Shown: one piece after another, positions 1-8,756 of the stretch
How the letters are laid out: each line of letters begins with the position of its first letter
How positions within the stretch are numbered: position 1 is the stretch's first letter
Source: a bacterium
GTDB taxonomy: Bacteria; CAIWAD01
Length of the DNA: 64,000 nt
Direction: 5' to 3'
NCBI GenBank assembly: GCA_030429345.1
Contig: JAUIFJ010000016.1
Location: 28,840-92,839 of the forward strand
Notes under the pieces: model-generated
Told to the model about the DNA's origin: nothing
Database searches by the model: none
Seen by the model: only the letters and a program-made list of their open reading frames with translations
Position numbers and translations under genes: made by a program

Positions 1-7
1 TAGAATC

Positions 8-412
8 ATGGAGTACCGCGAAATAAGTGTTTGGGATTATCAAGATTGGGGTAATTTTCCGAAGGTGCTAGATATACATATGGCTCTTTGTAACAGTGAG
101 ATGGATACACTTAGAACAGAAATTGAAGTTAGGCTCAGTGCTAAAGTTGGAGATTTATTCAACGAATACCAAGATAGCACATCCTCATTACATGAAATAG
201 AGCTTTCATTAGAAGCTGATAAGAGTATACTTGTATTACCACCTGGAAACTTTGAAGTGATTAAAATTGCACAATTTAACTTTGAGGAGTTTATTGATAG
301 GCAGTTTAACGGCGATAGATGGCCATACTGGATAATAGTTACTTGTACGGCTAAATCGGAACAAGGACAACTGGAAGTCTCACGTAGCATTGAGCTAATA
401 CCCCAACTATAA
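8..412 (+). CDS. Hypothetical protein, possibly 5'-truncated by the window edge
   Basis: An acidic protein of at least 134 residues that I do not recognise. It has no signal peptide, membrane segment or cysteine motif. The residues run as mixed alpha/beta, with a C-terminal segment around WPYWIIVTCTA that resembles a buried beta-strand followed by an exposed acidic tail. The frame is open to the left window edge, so the ATG at 8 may be internal and the true start may lie upstream. Base composition is AT-rich like the neighbouring secretion genes. The convergent pilin-like gene ends 230 bases downstream. Function unknown. Confidence 0.6.
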   Translation: MEYREISVWDYQDWGNFPKVLDIHMALCNSEMDTLRTEIEVRLSAKVGDLFNEYQDSTSSLHEIELSLEADKSILVLPPGNFEVIKIAQFNFEEFIDRQFNGDRWPYWIIVTCTAKSEQGQLEVSRSIELIPQL

Positions 413-645
413 GATTTTTAAGGTGGCATCAATATGATTTCCATGATTTCACATTCATTTAAACTAGTGAAAATGTAGCTTCTGTCTTTAATCTGCAACG
501 GAAGTTCGTCAGAGTTGCTGTCTATAGATATGGGGATCCAGTATTCTGCCTCATTTGGACATCACAATGGAAGTATATGAGGCAGTTCCAGATCGTTCCG
601 GTATGAGTGTGAGCCTGTCAAAATGCTCAGTATTAGGGTACAAAT

Positions 646-1059
646 CTAGTCTCTAACTCGCTCTGAGATGCTGTTTCTTTTATCAGCGTGCCAAACATTG
701 AAGACGTTGTCTTTGTCAAAGTCAATTACTGAAGTTGCCAGGACCACAAAGTTCGTATCCGACGCGCTCTCCATACTGATAATATACCGTGCAGTCCCGT
801 TCTCCGTTACGAGCGTCTCCTGGCGAAAACCAATCTCATGTAAGTCCATGCTATAGCGATCGTGTTCCTGGTAGTAAGCCTTTTGCAAAGTGATGACTTG
901 TGCCAACATCAATTTCGCTTCCGCTGATTTGGCCTTGAAAATGACGCCGGAGTACTTAGGCAATGCAAGTACAACCAGGATCCCAATAATGATCAATACG
1001 ACAAGCATTTCAATTAGCGTGAAGCCGCGATCCGAGTGTCGCTTTGTTCCAAGAAGCAT
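646..1059 (-). CDS. GspG/type IV pilin-like major pseudopilin
   Basis: A 137-residue prepilin. Near the N-terminus it has the prepilin peptidase site RG^FTLIEM, with Glu at mature position +5, followed by a hydrophobic stretch (LVVLIIIGILVVLALP). This is the alpha1-N helix that inserts in the inner membrane and packs the pseudopilus core. A proline in that helix and the AKSAEAKLMLAQ continuation are typical of GspG/PilA. The C-terminal domain is short and aspartate-rich near the end (DFDKDNVFNVW), where GspG binds calcium, though calcium binding here is inference. It is the last gene of the minus-strand operon and overlaps the start of the GspF gene by one base. The major subunit sitting at the operon's end would fit separate control, but no hairpin was seen between the two genes. 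Confidence 0.85.
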   Translation of the reverse strand: MLLGTKRHSDRGFTLIEMLVVLIIIGILVVLALPKYSGVIFKAKSAEAKLMLAQVITLQKAYYQEHDRYSMDLHEIGFRQETLVTENGTARYIISMESASDTNFVVLATSVIDFDKDNVFNVWHADKRNSISERVRD

Positions 1060-2114
1060 TAGAAACCTCCTTGTGTAGACAATTCAAAGATGGGAAGATA
1101 AACTGCAATTAGGATGATCGCTACTACCATGCCGACACTGAGGATGATCATCGGTTCCAATGCGGCAAAGAAGCGTTCTGTCAACGATTCAATTTCCTCT
1201 TCCAACTGAGCACGTATCAGCACGATTCCGTCTGCCAGCTTTGAGCTGTCTTCGTGTGCAGCCAGAATCTGCGTGTAGTCAAGATGAAGAAAATGAAACT
1301 TGCTTAGCGATTCTGAAAGGCTGCGTCCCTGGACTAGGCCTTTTTTGAGGCTGCGATAGACTTTCTGTTCCAGGAAGCTACGACAACCATGACTTGTAAG
1401 AGTAAGTGCGTCATAAAGAGGTACGCCATTTCGCATAAGAAGACCCAGAAGCTGCAGATTGCGAATCAGGGATAGCCGCAGCAATGTATCGCCAAGCACT
1501 GGGAGTCTCAGCATTCCTTTCTCCCATAGGAGGGCAATCTTGCGATTGCGCCGGTAAAACTTCGAGAGGAAGAAGATCACGAGAATAAGCACTACGAAGA
1601 TCAGGAAGTTTTGTCGCAAGAATAAACTGCAGCTCAACAGCCACTGGGTAATCCAAGGCAATTCCAGCGACATAGTTCCAAAGATCTGTTCAAAGCGGGG
1701 CAAAAGGAAGAACAAGAGAAACAGTACTGTCAAAATCGTGATAGCCAGGATGATCATTGGGTAGAGCAGCAATGTGAAAAGCTTACTCTTCAGTTTCTGA
1801 CGTTCATAAAGATAGTGACTGACTTCTTGTACGGCATTGGCTAATCGGCCACTTTCTTCACCGGCACGGATTACACTTACGGTGTGACTTTCGAAGTACT
1901 GCGGAAACAACTCAAGGGATGAAGAGAAACGATGTCCACTGGCGACTCGATCATGGAGTCGTCGTAGAACACTAGAAAATCTTCGCGCTACTGAGCGTTT
2001 CAGACTATTCGAGCTCATTTCCAAAGCAGGTTGCAGAAGCACTCCACCCTTAAGGAGTGTGGCCAATTGGCGCATCAATCGAAGGACGTCTGCAGAGTTT
2101 CGATGCTTCCTCAC
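1059..2114 (-). CDS. gspF: Type II secretion/type IV pilus inner-membrane platform protein GspF/PilC
   Basis: A 351-residue polytopic inner-membrane protein with the two-fold repeated GspF layout. A cytoplasmic helical domain (about residues 12-110, with AGEESGRLANAV) is followed by a membrane segment (about 112-140) and a second hydrophobic segment (about 165-185). A second GspF domain follows (about 205-315, with AHEDSSKLADG), and then a C-terminal membrane segment. It couples the cytoplasmic ATPase to pseudopilin assembly. It is slightly shorter than the usual 400 residues because the N-terminal extension is missing. It lies between the minor pseudopilin genes and the pilin-like gene in one tight minus-strand operon. 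Whether the machine is a secretion system or a pilus cannot be settled from this gene. Confidence 0.92.
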   Translation of the reverse strand: MRKHRNSADVLRLMRQLATLLKGGVLLQPALEMSSNSLKRSVARRFSSVLRRLHDRVASGHRFSSSLELFPQYFESHTVSVIRAGEESGRLANAVQEVSHYLYERQKLKSKLFTLLLYPMIILAITILTVLFLLFFLLPRFEQIFGTMSLELPWITQWLLSCSLFLRQNFLIFVVLILVIFFLSKFYRRNRKIALLWEKGMLRLPVLGDTLLRLSLIRNLQLLGLLMRNGVPLYDALTLTSHGCRSFLEQKVYRSLKKGLVQGRSLSESLSKFHFLHLDYTQILAAHEDSSKLADGIVLIRAQLEEEIESLTERFFAALEPMIILSVGMVVAIILIAVYLPIFELSTQGGF

Positions 2115-2119
2115 TGGTT

Positions 2120-2692
2120 TCAGCTATCCTTACTTTGGATGCACTGATGTAGCCAATAGGGATACTTTGCATGCGGTGCAAAGCGGTGCTGCAAGTGAAG
2201 GGAGTCACGTCCAAGCGTGTTTGTGAACCAGGCCTGAAGGGATATCCCTTCCAAGAATAGAAAGGGTCTATTCCGTTTAGGTTGACTTAGATCGAATGCA
2301 GAATTGGGGGACAGGAAGACTTCTCGGGAGTTTCGCTGATCGAGAACGAGCAACATGACTTGCAGTGAGTCTAATACTTGTTTACGAAGTAGATTTTCTC
2401 CTAAGCGACTGGGTTCATGCTCCATGCCAGTGTAGTTTACAGTCCGGTCTGACCGAGGCAGATGAATGATGTACTTGTCAAATTGCAGAATTGAATGCCT
2501 TCTGGAAACGTCCTTCAGAAATGTGCGTTCGAATTCCAGAATCTCCGCGTCAAGTTGCTGACGAGTGTGCCAGTCATTGAAATACTTGAACTGGCTGGAA
2601 AGGAATAGCAACGTCAACAAAGTTACGAGAGTCCCAAGTGCAAGTGCAGTCAGAACCTCGGGAATTGTATATCCTGAATCAGCGTAATGCAT
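2120..2692 (-). CDS. Minor pseudopilin, GspJ-like
   Basis: A 190-residue protein with a type IV prepilin N-terminus. SG^YTIPEVL places Tyr at +1 and Glu at +5, ahead of a hydrophobic helix of about 20 residues (TALALGTLVTLLTLLFLSS). The soluble part is all unannotated alpha/beta sequence of GspJ-like length. Placement between a GspI-like gene and gspF, and overlap of the upstream gene by 14 bases, fits the I-J order of type II secretion minor pseudopilins that form the pseudopilus tip. The family assignment rests on N-terminal motif, length and gene order, not on a clear match in the globular domain. Confidence 0.75.
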   Translation of the reverse strand: MHYADSGYTIPEVLTALALGTLVTLLTLLFLSSQFKYFNDWHTRQQLDAEILEFERTFLKDVSRRHSILQFDKYIIHLPRSDRTVNYTGMEHEPSRLGENLLRKQVLDSLQVMLLVLDQRNSREVFLSPNSAFDLSQPKRNRPFLFLEGISLQAWFTNTLGRDSLHLQHRFAPHAKYPYWLHQCIQSKDS

Positions 2693-3020
2693 GCGATCTA
2701 GTACTCTGAAGCGTAGAGTAGGCGAGTGAATCTTGGGTTAGCTCAACCGTGATCCTCCATTGGGCCTGTTGCCTGATAGCACTTGTACGTATGCGATTGT
2801 GATACGATCCTATTGAATCAGATACGAACAGCGACTCCAGTGCTTGCAGTTGAACCCGCTTGTCCTTAAGTGGGCGTTGGAAGCGCGAACTGTTTGCAAA
2901 ACTCCAGAAATGAAGGCTTACCAGTAGTAGAAAACCCACTAGAATCATCGAAACAAGGACTTCAGTCAAACTAAACCCAAGATCTTCACATTGAATTGAT
3001 CTCATCTCTGTCGATTCCAT
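2679..3020 (-). CDS. Minor pseudopilin, GspI-like
   Basis: A 113-residue prepilin-like protein. The cleavage motif LG^FSLTEVL (Glu at +5) is followed by the helix VSMILVGFLLLVSLHFW, and the globular domain is short. Length and motif match GspI, the small minor pseudopilin that seeds the tip complex with GspJ and GspK. Its end overlaps the GspJ-like gene by 14 bases, and its beginning overlaps the end of the upstream large gene by 19 bases, which indicates translational coupling. The assignment to GspI rather than PilV is by size and order. Confidence 0.75.
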   Translation of the reverse strand: MESTEMRSIQCEDLGFSLTEVLVSMILVGFLLLVSLHFWSFANSSRFQRPLKDKRVQLQALESLFVSDSIGSYHNRIRTSAIRQQAQWRITVELTQDSLAYSTLQSTRSHALR

Positions 3021-4207
3021 AAGACGGATAATGGTGCATCACTGAACAGGGGGGGGAGTGGGAAATCTGGCGGCAGTTTCCTTCTGTCAATGCGAACTCG
3101 ATCCATATTATTGATGTAGTTGATTCGGTTTCTCTTCTGCAGTACTTCCGATGCACAGAGGAACCCCTTGATTTCGCCAACTACCTCCACTGGTGTATTT
3201 GACAAGATTCCACCCAGCATAGCCGAATGAGAAGAGAACAGTACGCCAACCGTTGAACTTCCATTTCCAATTGGGTGCTCGTAGCTGATTAACGCCCCCT
3301 CAATTGTGGAATGGTCGGAGACGGCGATCATGGGTTTTGGACTCGAACGCAAGGAATCATGAATAGTCAATGCAATGGACGGATAGACGAGAGTCGAATG
3401 ATCTTGGATTTGTATGCCTTCCTTGGATATCAATTCACCTTGCAGGCTGCAATGATCTTTTACAGTAATCTTGCCAGTAGCATATGCCACTACATCACGG
3501 ATATGAACTCTTCCCTGAAAAAAGACAGAATCAGTGCATAGTAGAGTCAGTCGGCAATTCAGTTCCTCGGTTCCTTCAATCCTGAGCGCACTTTCGGACC
3601 AAATGAACAGATCCTCCCGTGGAGACTCATCATCCAGAACTAGCGTTGTTGGGCCTCCAAAGAACGCGCATCGTGTCAGTTCAATCAGTGTGCTGACAAG
3701 AACGCGGTCTTGCTGGAATCTGCTATTGGAGCTAGGATTTTGTAGTTCTCTGTCGAATCGACGAAGAACTTCTCCAACTCGGCTTGAGTCGAAGACACCT
3801 GGTAGAGAAGCTTCAGAATCCAGGTGAATGTCTTCCTGGGGCCAGTTCTCGTAGCGTTCTTCTGGTTCCATGCGAAAGTCTTTTGTCGAGCACGCTATAA
3901 GACCGCTGATGGTGCTGCTTTCTTGAATGATGACCAGCGGCGATAGTTTGTGCAGCCTAAGTGCTCCTTTGAAGACATGGCTTGCCCATTGACCGATCAA
4001 GAAGACTCGTTGAGAATCCGAATCCACAGATTCCAGATACAAGCTTGGGTTGGACCCTGTATATGGAACCAATTGCTCCTCAGTGTAGATGGATTCTTCA
4101 TTCCAATCCACCCGCCCAATGCTCATGAGCGTTATGCCCACAAGCACAAAAAGAAGAATTGATGCAGTTAGAACGGATATCAATACATAGCCGAAAGGCT
4201 CGCGCAT
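3002..4207 (-). CDS. Large PilX/GspK-position pseudopilus protein with one N-terminal membrane helix
   Basis: From the ATG at 4207 this is a 401-residue protein beginning MREPFGYVLISVLT, with an N-terminal hydrophobic helix and a long extracytoplasmic domain. I chose this start because AAAGG lies six bases upstream. An ATG at 4225 is the alternative, and the frame remains open further up but runs into the divergent gene. The helix lacks the canonical Glu+5 of other pseudopilins, which is also true of GspK. GspK or PilX is the gene expected at this operon position. The ectodomain has several segments resembling polymer-forming (bactofilin-like) beta-turn repeats, for example around HSTLVYPS and HSTIEGALIS. 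That part may be a beta-helix rather than a GspK fold. Function at the pseudopilus tip or envelope is inference. Confidence 0.65.
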   Translation of the reverse strand: MREPFGYVLISVLTASILLFVLVGITLMSIGRVDWNEESIYTEEQLVPYTGSNPSLYLESVDSDSQRVFLIGQWASHVFKGALRLHKLSPLVIIQESSTISGLIACSTKDFRMEPEERYENWPQEDIHLDSEASLPGVFDSSRVGEVLRRFDRELQNPSSNSRFQQDRVLVSTLIELTRCAFFGGPTTLVLDDESPREDLFIWSESALRIEGTEELNCRLTLLCTDSVFFQGRVHIRDVVAYATGKITVKDHCSLQGELISKEGIQIQDHSTLVYPSIALTIHDSLRSSPKPMIAVSDHSTIEGALISYEHPIGNGSSTVGVLFSSHSAMLGGILSNTPVEVVGEIKGFLCASEVLQKRNRINYINNMDRVRIDRRKLPPDFPLPPLFSDAPLSVLWNRQR

Positions 4208-4288
4208 GGCTTGCCTTTGCGCCATGATCGAATCTTCGTTCACATACCTTATGTTGTCTTGCATCAGATACCTAAGGCATTGTACCGA
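4208..4288. promoter_or_regulatory. Divergent promoter region of the two secretion/pilus operons
   Basis: The 81 bases between the chosen starts at 4207 (minus) and 4289 (plus) are the only place from which both operons can be transcribed. The start choices therefore matter, because longer reading frames of both genes run into each other here. I see no convincing consensus -35/-10 pair and no clear inverted repeat that would name a regulator. Confidence 0.45.
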
Positions 4289-5335
4289 ATGTTCACACTG
4301 CACAACGTCAAAGTACTGTTTCAGGAAATTACTTCTCGGGCGCGGAAAGATCGTTGCAGTGACATTCATATTGAATGTTACAAGACTGAAGCCCGAATTC
4401 GAGTCCGCAAGGACGGTAGTCTTAGTGACCTTACGCGGTTCCCACTGCCAACTGTTCGCCAGCTCATCGGACATATCAAGGTACTCGCACGTTTGGATGT
4501 AGCCGAAAAACGGCTACCGCAGGATGGAAAGATTCGAACCGATGAAGGCCTTGATGTTCGCGTTTCTTCTGTTCCCTCCCTGCATGGCGAGAAGATCGTT
4601 TTGCGCCTCCTGGATACAGCATCAGTGACATACAGTCTAGACGCCATAGGGCTGGACAAGAAGCAGCAGACGATTGTGTCGGAAGCATTGAACGCACCGC
4701 AAGGACTTGTGCTTGTAACAGGACCAACGGGATCTGGGAAAACGACAACAATCTATGCCGCGCTACAGAGAATGAACAAGCCGGATGTAAACATTCTTAC
4801 GATTGAAGATCCTGTTGAATACGAGATTTCGGAGATCACCCAAACACAACTGAACGACGAGATTGGCTATACGTTTCCGAAAGCCTTACGAGCATTTTTG
4901 CGTCAAGATCCAGATGTCATTTTCGTAGGTGAAATTCGCGATGAGACGACAGCCCAAATCGCAATCCGCGCCGCACTGACGGGTCATCTTGTATTGAGCA
5001 CGCTTCATACGAATAGCGCGGTTGAGAGCATTACTCGTTTGCTGGACATGGGGGTTCAACCCTACCTCTTGGCCGCTACGCTTCGACTTGTTGTAGCGCA
5101 AAGACTCGTACGCCGGACACGGACAGGTACTGGGGAACAGGCTGGACGAATGGGTGTTTTCGAAATCCTTTCAGTATCGCAACGCATCCAGGATGCAATT
5201 CACCGACAGGCGGCCCCCGCTGAATTCCGCGCACTATTGAAGAGTGAACATTTTATTGATCTGCAAACAGCTGGAGAAGGACTGTTGGAACGTGGGTTGA
5301 CAACTCGTGAGGAATTGATCCGTGTATTGTCTTAG
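4289..5335 (+). CDS. gspE: Assembly ATPase GspE/PilB, compact form
   Basis: A 348-residue hexameric motor ATPase that powers pseudopilus assembly at the cytoplasmic face. It has an N2-like domain (about 1-120), Walker A GPTGSGKTT (145-153), Asp box IEDPVEY (172-178), Walker B DPDVIFVGEIRD (207-218) and His box GHLVLSTLHTN (232-242). The protein is much shorter than the usual 500 residues because the N-terminal MshEN/N1 domain is absent. The C-terminal zinc-binding tetracysteine loop is also missing, since LVRR runs straight on to TRTGTGEQAGR with no cysteine. The ATG at 4289 was preferred to a TTG at 4211 because the family homology starts there and it leaves room for a divergent promoter. 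It overlaps gspD by 14 bases. Confidence 0.93.
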   Translation: MFTLHNVKVLFQEITSRARKDRCSDIHIECYKTEARIRVRKDGSLSDLTRFPLPTVRQLIGHIKVLARLDVAEKRLPQDGKIRTDEGLDVRVSSVPSLHGEKIVLRLLDTASVTYSLDAIGLDKKQQTIVSEALNAPQGLVLVTGPTGSGKTTTIYAALQRMNKPDVNILTIEDPVEYEISEITQTQLNDEIGYTFPKALRAFLRQDPDVIFVGEIRDETTAQIAIRAALTGHLVLSTLHTNSAVESITRLLDMGVQPYLLAATLRLVVAQRLVRRTRTGTGEQAGRMGVFEILSVSQRIQDAIHRQAAPAEFRALLKSEHFIDLQTAGEGLLERGLTTREELIRVLS

Positions 5336-7205
5336 AGTGATCGTCTTGCTCTTGCTGAGTTTGTATTCCTCGATGTGCGTGGCGAATACAATTGTTGATC
5401 CCCCAGAAGACGGTTATTGGCATGAGAAGATTGAGAAGATCTACTTCTCCAATGCACGTGTTGTGGATGTCCTACAGGGACTTGCCAAACAGTATAGTTT
5501 GAACTTAATCGCAGATCCTAGTCTTAGCGCAAATGTTAGTCTGTATCTCCATGATCTCAGCCCTTGGGAACTGATTGTTTTCTTGGCCAATGAGTATCCT
5601 ATCGACTTCCAATGGAGTGGCTCCATTCTTCACGCCAGGAGTTTGGATCGAAGCCTGAATAGTCAGGAAGTGGGCGGGGAGAACCTGACACTTTCAAGGC
5701 AAGATTCAACAGTGACCCTGCACGCAAAGGCAGTTCCCATAGAGCAGTTTTCAAGGCTTGTGGCGGATTCGCTAGAAATCAACTTAGTGTATACGCCTTC
5801 TCTCCAGGCATCAATCAGTGGCAGGCTAGTTAATCTTGAGCCAATACTTGCTGTGAGCTATTTGCTTGAATCAAATGGACTAGTCGTACAGCAACGGGAA
5901 AGAACCCTGTTTCTTGAACGTGCTGGCCCCGAGTATCGGCCCCGCAGACGACATTCAAGAAGTATCAGCTTGCAAGATACCCTGATTGGAATCCACATAC
6001 AGGATGCCGAAATAGGAGAAGTGTTAGGCGAGATTGCGGAACGAACGAAGACAGATCTTGTTATCTATTCGGCTCCTAGTGGCCGTATCACAATTTCTGC
6101 AGATAGCCTGAATGTCGAAGAGGCATTTTCATTGCTGTTTCAGAATACGGCACATACGTATAGGCGGAGTGGACAACGATACTTAGTTGGCGATTCAGGC
6201 ATGCAGAGCTTGGCAAGCTCGGAGCTGGTAGCCCTGGCACATATCAAGTCAGATCGCGCATTGGAAATGTTGCCACAGTCATTGACCAAGAATGCGGAAA
6301 TCCGCGAGATCAAGGAACACAACAGCTTGTTGGTTGTAGCAGAGAAGAATCTCGTAAGGCAGATACGGGAACACCTTGCAATGGTGGATAAGCGAGTGCC
6401 GCAAATTCTACTTGAAGCGATGGTGGTGGATTACAATCTCAATGATGATCGGATCTTCAAGATCGAAGCTGGTGTCGATGAAAGCCTGGGCAGCGAGCCA
6501 CTAAGCATGGGCTTCTATCCCTTCATCAGTGGCAAAGTCAGTAAAAGTGGCTTACAGCTCTATGGAGATGGTCTTTCAAATGCACTAAACACAAACATTG
6601 CCCAGTTGCCAGATAACTTCTATGCGACGATCAACATGATGAATCAAGTCGGCGCTGCAAATGTGCGAAGTAAACCCCACCTGGCCACATTGAATGGGCA
6701 TTCTGCCACCTTAACTGTGTCAACGACACAGTACTTTATCTTCGAAACAGAGACTGTTGTCCCCAATCAGGGAGGGGCAACCACACAAACCTCACAGAGA
6801 TTCGAACAGATCTCAGCAGATGTGAAACTGGAGATCACACCCTGGGTAAGCGCAGGCGGTGAAGTGACAGTGGAAATTACGCAAGAACTCTCGACACCTG
6901 TAGGTTCTTTCTCACCGGAAGTGCCTCCAACAATAAACTCTCGATCCATTACAAGTACAGTCAGACTTCAGGATGGCGAAACCATTGTACTTGGTGGTTT
7001 AATCACAGAAACTGACACGGACACTCAAAGTCGCTTCCCGATACTTGGTAGCCTGCCTTTCATCGGTAGATTTTTCCGGAATTCAACGACCAGTACTTCC
7101 ACGTCCGAGCTGGTAATCTATCTGACGCCTCAAGTCAATTTCGAATCCGAACTCGAGGTCGAGCCGGACTCGCTTCAGCTATTGCATGACAGCAGTGAAG
7201 ATTAA
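5322..7205 (+). CDS. gspD: Secretin GspD/PilQ, outer-membrane channel
   Basis: A 627-residue protein with a signal peptide (residues 1-21, ending SMCVAN). The N0/STN-like domain (about 35-100, IYFSNARVVDVLQGLAKQYSLN) is followed by ring-building N domains, including one around 215-290 and a third around 305-360. The C-terminal secretin barrel domain (about 440-615) contains VRSKPHLATLNG, DGETIVLGGL and the closing PFIGRFFRN...ELVIYLTP motif. It forms the outer-membrane pore for the pseudopilus or substrates. No S-domain or lipoprotein signal is visible, so pilotin dependence cannot be inferred. It overlaps gspE by 14 bases and the next gene by 20, so the five plus-strand genes are one coupled operon. 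Confidence 0.93.
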   Translation: MYCLRVIVLLLLSLYSSMCVANTIVDPPEDGYWHEKIEKIYFSNARVVDVLQGLAKQYSLNLIADPSLSANVSLYLHDLSPWELIVFLANEYPIDFQWSGSILHARSLDRSLNSQEVGGENLTLSRQDSTVTLHAKAVPIEQFSRLVADSLEINLVYTPSLQASISGRLVNLEPILAVSYLLESNGLVVQQRERTLFLERAGPEYRPRRRHSRSISLQDTLIGIHIQDAEIGEVLGEIAERTKTDLVIYSAPSGRITISADSLNVEEAFSLLFQNTAHTYRRSGQRYLVGDSGMQSLASSELVALAHIKSDRALEMLPQSLTKNAEIREIKEHNSLLVVAEKNLVRQIREHLAMVDKRVPQILLEAMVVDYNLNDDRIFKIEAGVDESLGSEPLSMGFYPFISGKVSKSGLQLYGDGLSNALNTNIAQLPDNFYATINMMNQVGAANVRSKPHLATLNGHSATLTVSTTQYFIFETETVVPNQGGATTQTSQRFEQISADVKLEITPWVSAGGEVTVEITQELSTPVGSFSPEVPPTINSRSITSTVRLQDGETIVLGGLITETDTDTQSRFPILGSLPFIGRFFRNSTTSTSTSELVIYLTPQVNFESELEVEPDSLQLLHDSSED

Positions 7206-8205
7206 TCTCCAGTACCCTCTTCGTCGCGTTCTGCGCATCGAACTTGGAAGAGAGGGTGTTACTCTGAATGCTTATGAACAGAGCATTCTTGGGTTTTCAT
7301 CCGAACCTCTTCTGAAGAGCGGTGCAATTGATTCCATTGAGCAGGCTACTTGGTCCTATCTTAACCGGGAGGATGCTTGCATCTGGGATCTGCAAGTGAT
7401 CCTGAATCCTCCCTATGTTCGACAGATCCTTTTAGCGCATGGTGACGAAGTTGATTTTGAGGAGATCGCGGAACACGTCGAGGAAATGACAGGCCTAAAA
7501 GTCTCGAAGCAGAATCTACTTTGGCGGAAGGCACCAAGCGAAGCAGAGCATTCTTACGAGTGTCTTGTACCCGACTTTGGCGAAATAGATAGACACTTGT
7601 CACAACAGTTTACAGAGCAGTTTAGCACAAGCCAGTTCTACTGTGGTAGTTCACTTGACATGGAAAGTGTGCATAGCAAGAAAGTGATGTTGCCACACAG
7701 TGCATACTTCGGCGATGTCGTTGACATGCTAACGAAGCATGCTTTCTTCCTATATGCTGCGCGTTGCTTTGGTGCGGTTGTTTCACTTGTCTTCATTCTT
7801 CTTGTCACAGCAAGTCTGATTGGTGTAACAAAGCATGTTTACGATCGCTTTCATCAGGCCAGCGATAGTATTCAACAGGAAATCCGCGATTTGGAGGAGT
7901 CTGTCGCTAATGCTGCCATGGCTGTTGACGCAAACAGTCAGTTGGGTAGGCATCGAAGTGGCTTCACACAATTGGCACAGGCAATCGAGATCTACATACC
8001 CAGCGAAGTACGACTTCGCAACCTGGAGTATACGCAGCAGACAAATCGTTTCAATTTGCTTGCCGAAACAAAGAATACACTTGCCGTGGCAGCAATTCTG
8101 GACTCTCTGAATGCGCATACTCGAATCGATTCCTGCCGAATGGTCTCTGCATTGTCAAAGAAGAATGGTCTCATTGAATTGACAATACAGGGTTGGATGC
8201 AATAG
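7186..8205 (+). CDS. GspL/PilM-PilN-like inner-membrane assembly protein
   Basis: A 339-residue bitopic protein. Residues 1-190 are cytoplasmic, with a weak actin-like (PilM/GspL) character. One membrane helix (about 192-215, FGAVVSLVFILLVTASLIGV) is followed by a coiled-coil stretch (about 220-260) and a small periplasmic ferredoxin-like domain (about 265-335, PSEVRLRNLEYTQQTNRFNL). This fused layout matches GspL, or PilM and PilN in one chain, which tethers the ATPase to the inner-membrane platform. It overlaps the secretin gene by 20 bases and the next gene by 13. The name rests on topology and gene order, not on conserved motifs. Confidence 0.7.
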   Translation: MTAVKINLQYPLRRVLRIELGREGVTLNAYEQSILGFSSEPLLKSGAIDSIEQATWSYLNREDACIWDLQVILNPPYVRQILLAHGDEVDFEEIAEHVEEMTGLKVSKQNLLWRKAPSEAEHSYECLVPDFGEIDRHLSQQFTEQFSTSQFYCGSSLDMESVHSKKVMLPHSAYFGDVVDMLTKHAFFLYAARCFGAVVSLVFILLVTASLIGVTKHVYDRFHQASDSIQQEIRDLEESVANAAMAVDANSQLGRHRSGFTQLAQAIEIYIPSEVRLRNLEYTQQTNRFNLLAETKNTLAVAAILDSLNAHTRIDSCRMVSALSKKNGLIELTIQGWMQ

Positions 8206-8756
8206 TGAGCAGGCAAATCAGGAACTATCTGCGTGACTGGCAACCTTCGAAGATCCAGTTAGTTGTTTGTAGTGTTTTCTCTATCGTCCTCCTGACGGCT
8301 TGTATAAGGATTGCAGTATCAACTCTTCTTGCTCAGAGCTCCTCCTTCTTGGACACGATTCATCACAGTAAACAAGCCAATGAGCTGCATGAACAGCTTC
8401 AGAAGCTGTCAAATCAATTGAATCTGTATTCGAACATTCTGGATCAGGGCAAGAGTGCACCCTTTTTCCAAGAAGAAAGCACTGTCATCGGGTGGTTGTT
8501 CTCTCAATCGGCCAACCTTGGAATTGATAGCAATTTATCTGTACATCCTGGAAGCAAATATATAGAGAATGGTTACTGCTTTCAGACGTATACAATGCAA
8601 GGCAAGTCCGGATACAAAGAGCTAATGCAGTTCATTTCCCTCTTAGAGGTCGATGCCAGATTCTACTCTACACCAGAGGTTTCATTTCAGAGCTCGGTTG
8701 CTGGGCTGGCTATTTCATTTGATCTAACAGTACTTCATGGCGGATTGTGCAAATGA
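8193..8756 (+). CDS. GspM/PilO-like inner-membrane protein
   Basis: A 187-residue protein with a short cytoplasmic N-terminus, one membrane helix (about 24-46, LVVCSVFSIVLLTACIRIAV) and a predicted coiled coil (about 60-85, NELHEQLQKLSNQLNLY). A small periplasmic alpha/beta domain ends around FDLTVLHGG. This is the standard GspM/PilO topology; such proteins pair with GspL/PilN through their periplasmic domains. The start overlaps the upstream gene by 13 bases and its stop overlaps the next start in an ATGA. Assignment is by topology, length and position. Confidence 0.7.
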   Translation: MDAIVSRQIRNYLRDWQPSKIQLVVCSVFSIVLLTACIRIAVSTLLAQSSSFLDTIHHSKQANELHEQLQKLSNQLNLYSNILDQGKSAPFFQEESTVIGWLFSQSANLGIDSNLSVHPGSKYIENGYCFQTYTMQGKSGYKELMQFISLLEVDARFYSTPEVSFQSSVAGLAISFDLTVLHGGLCK

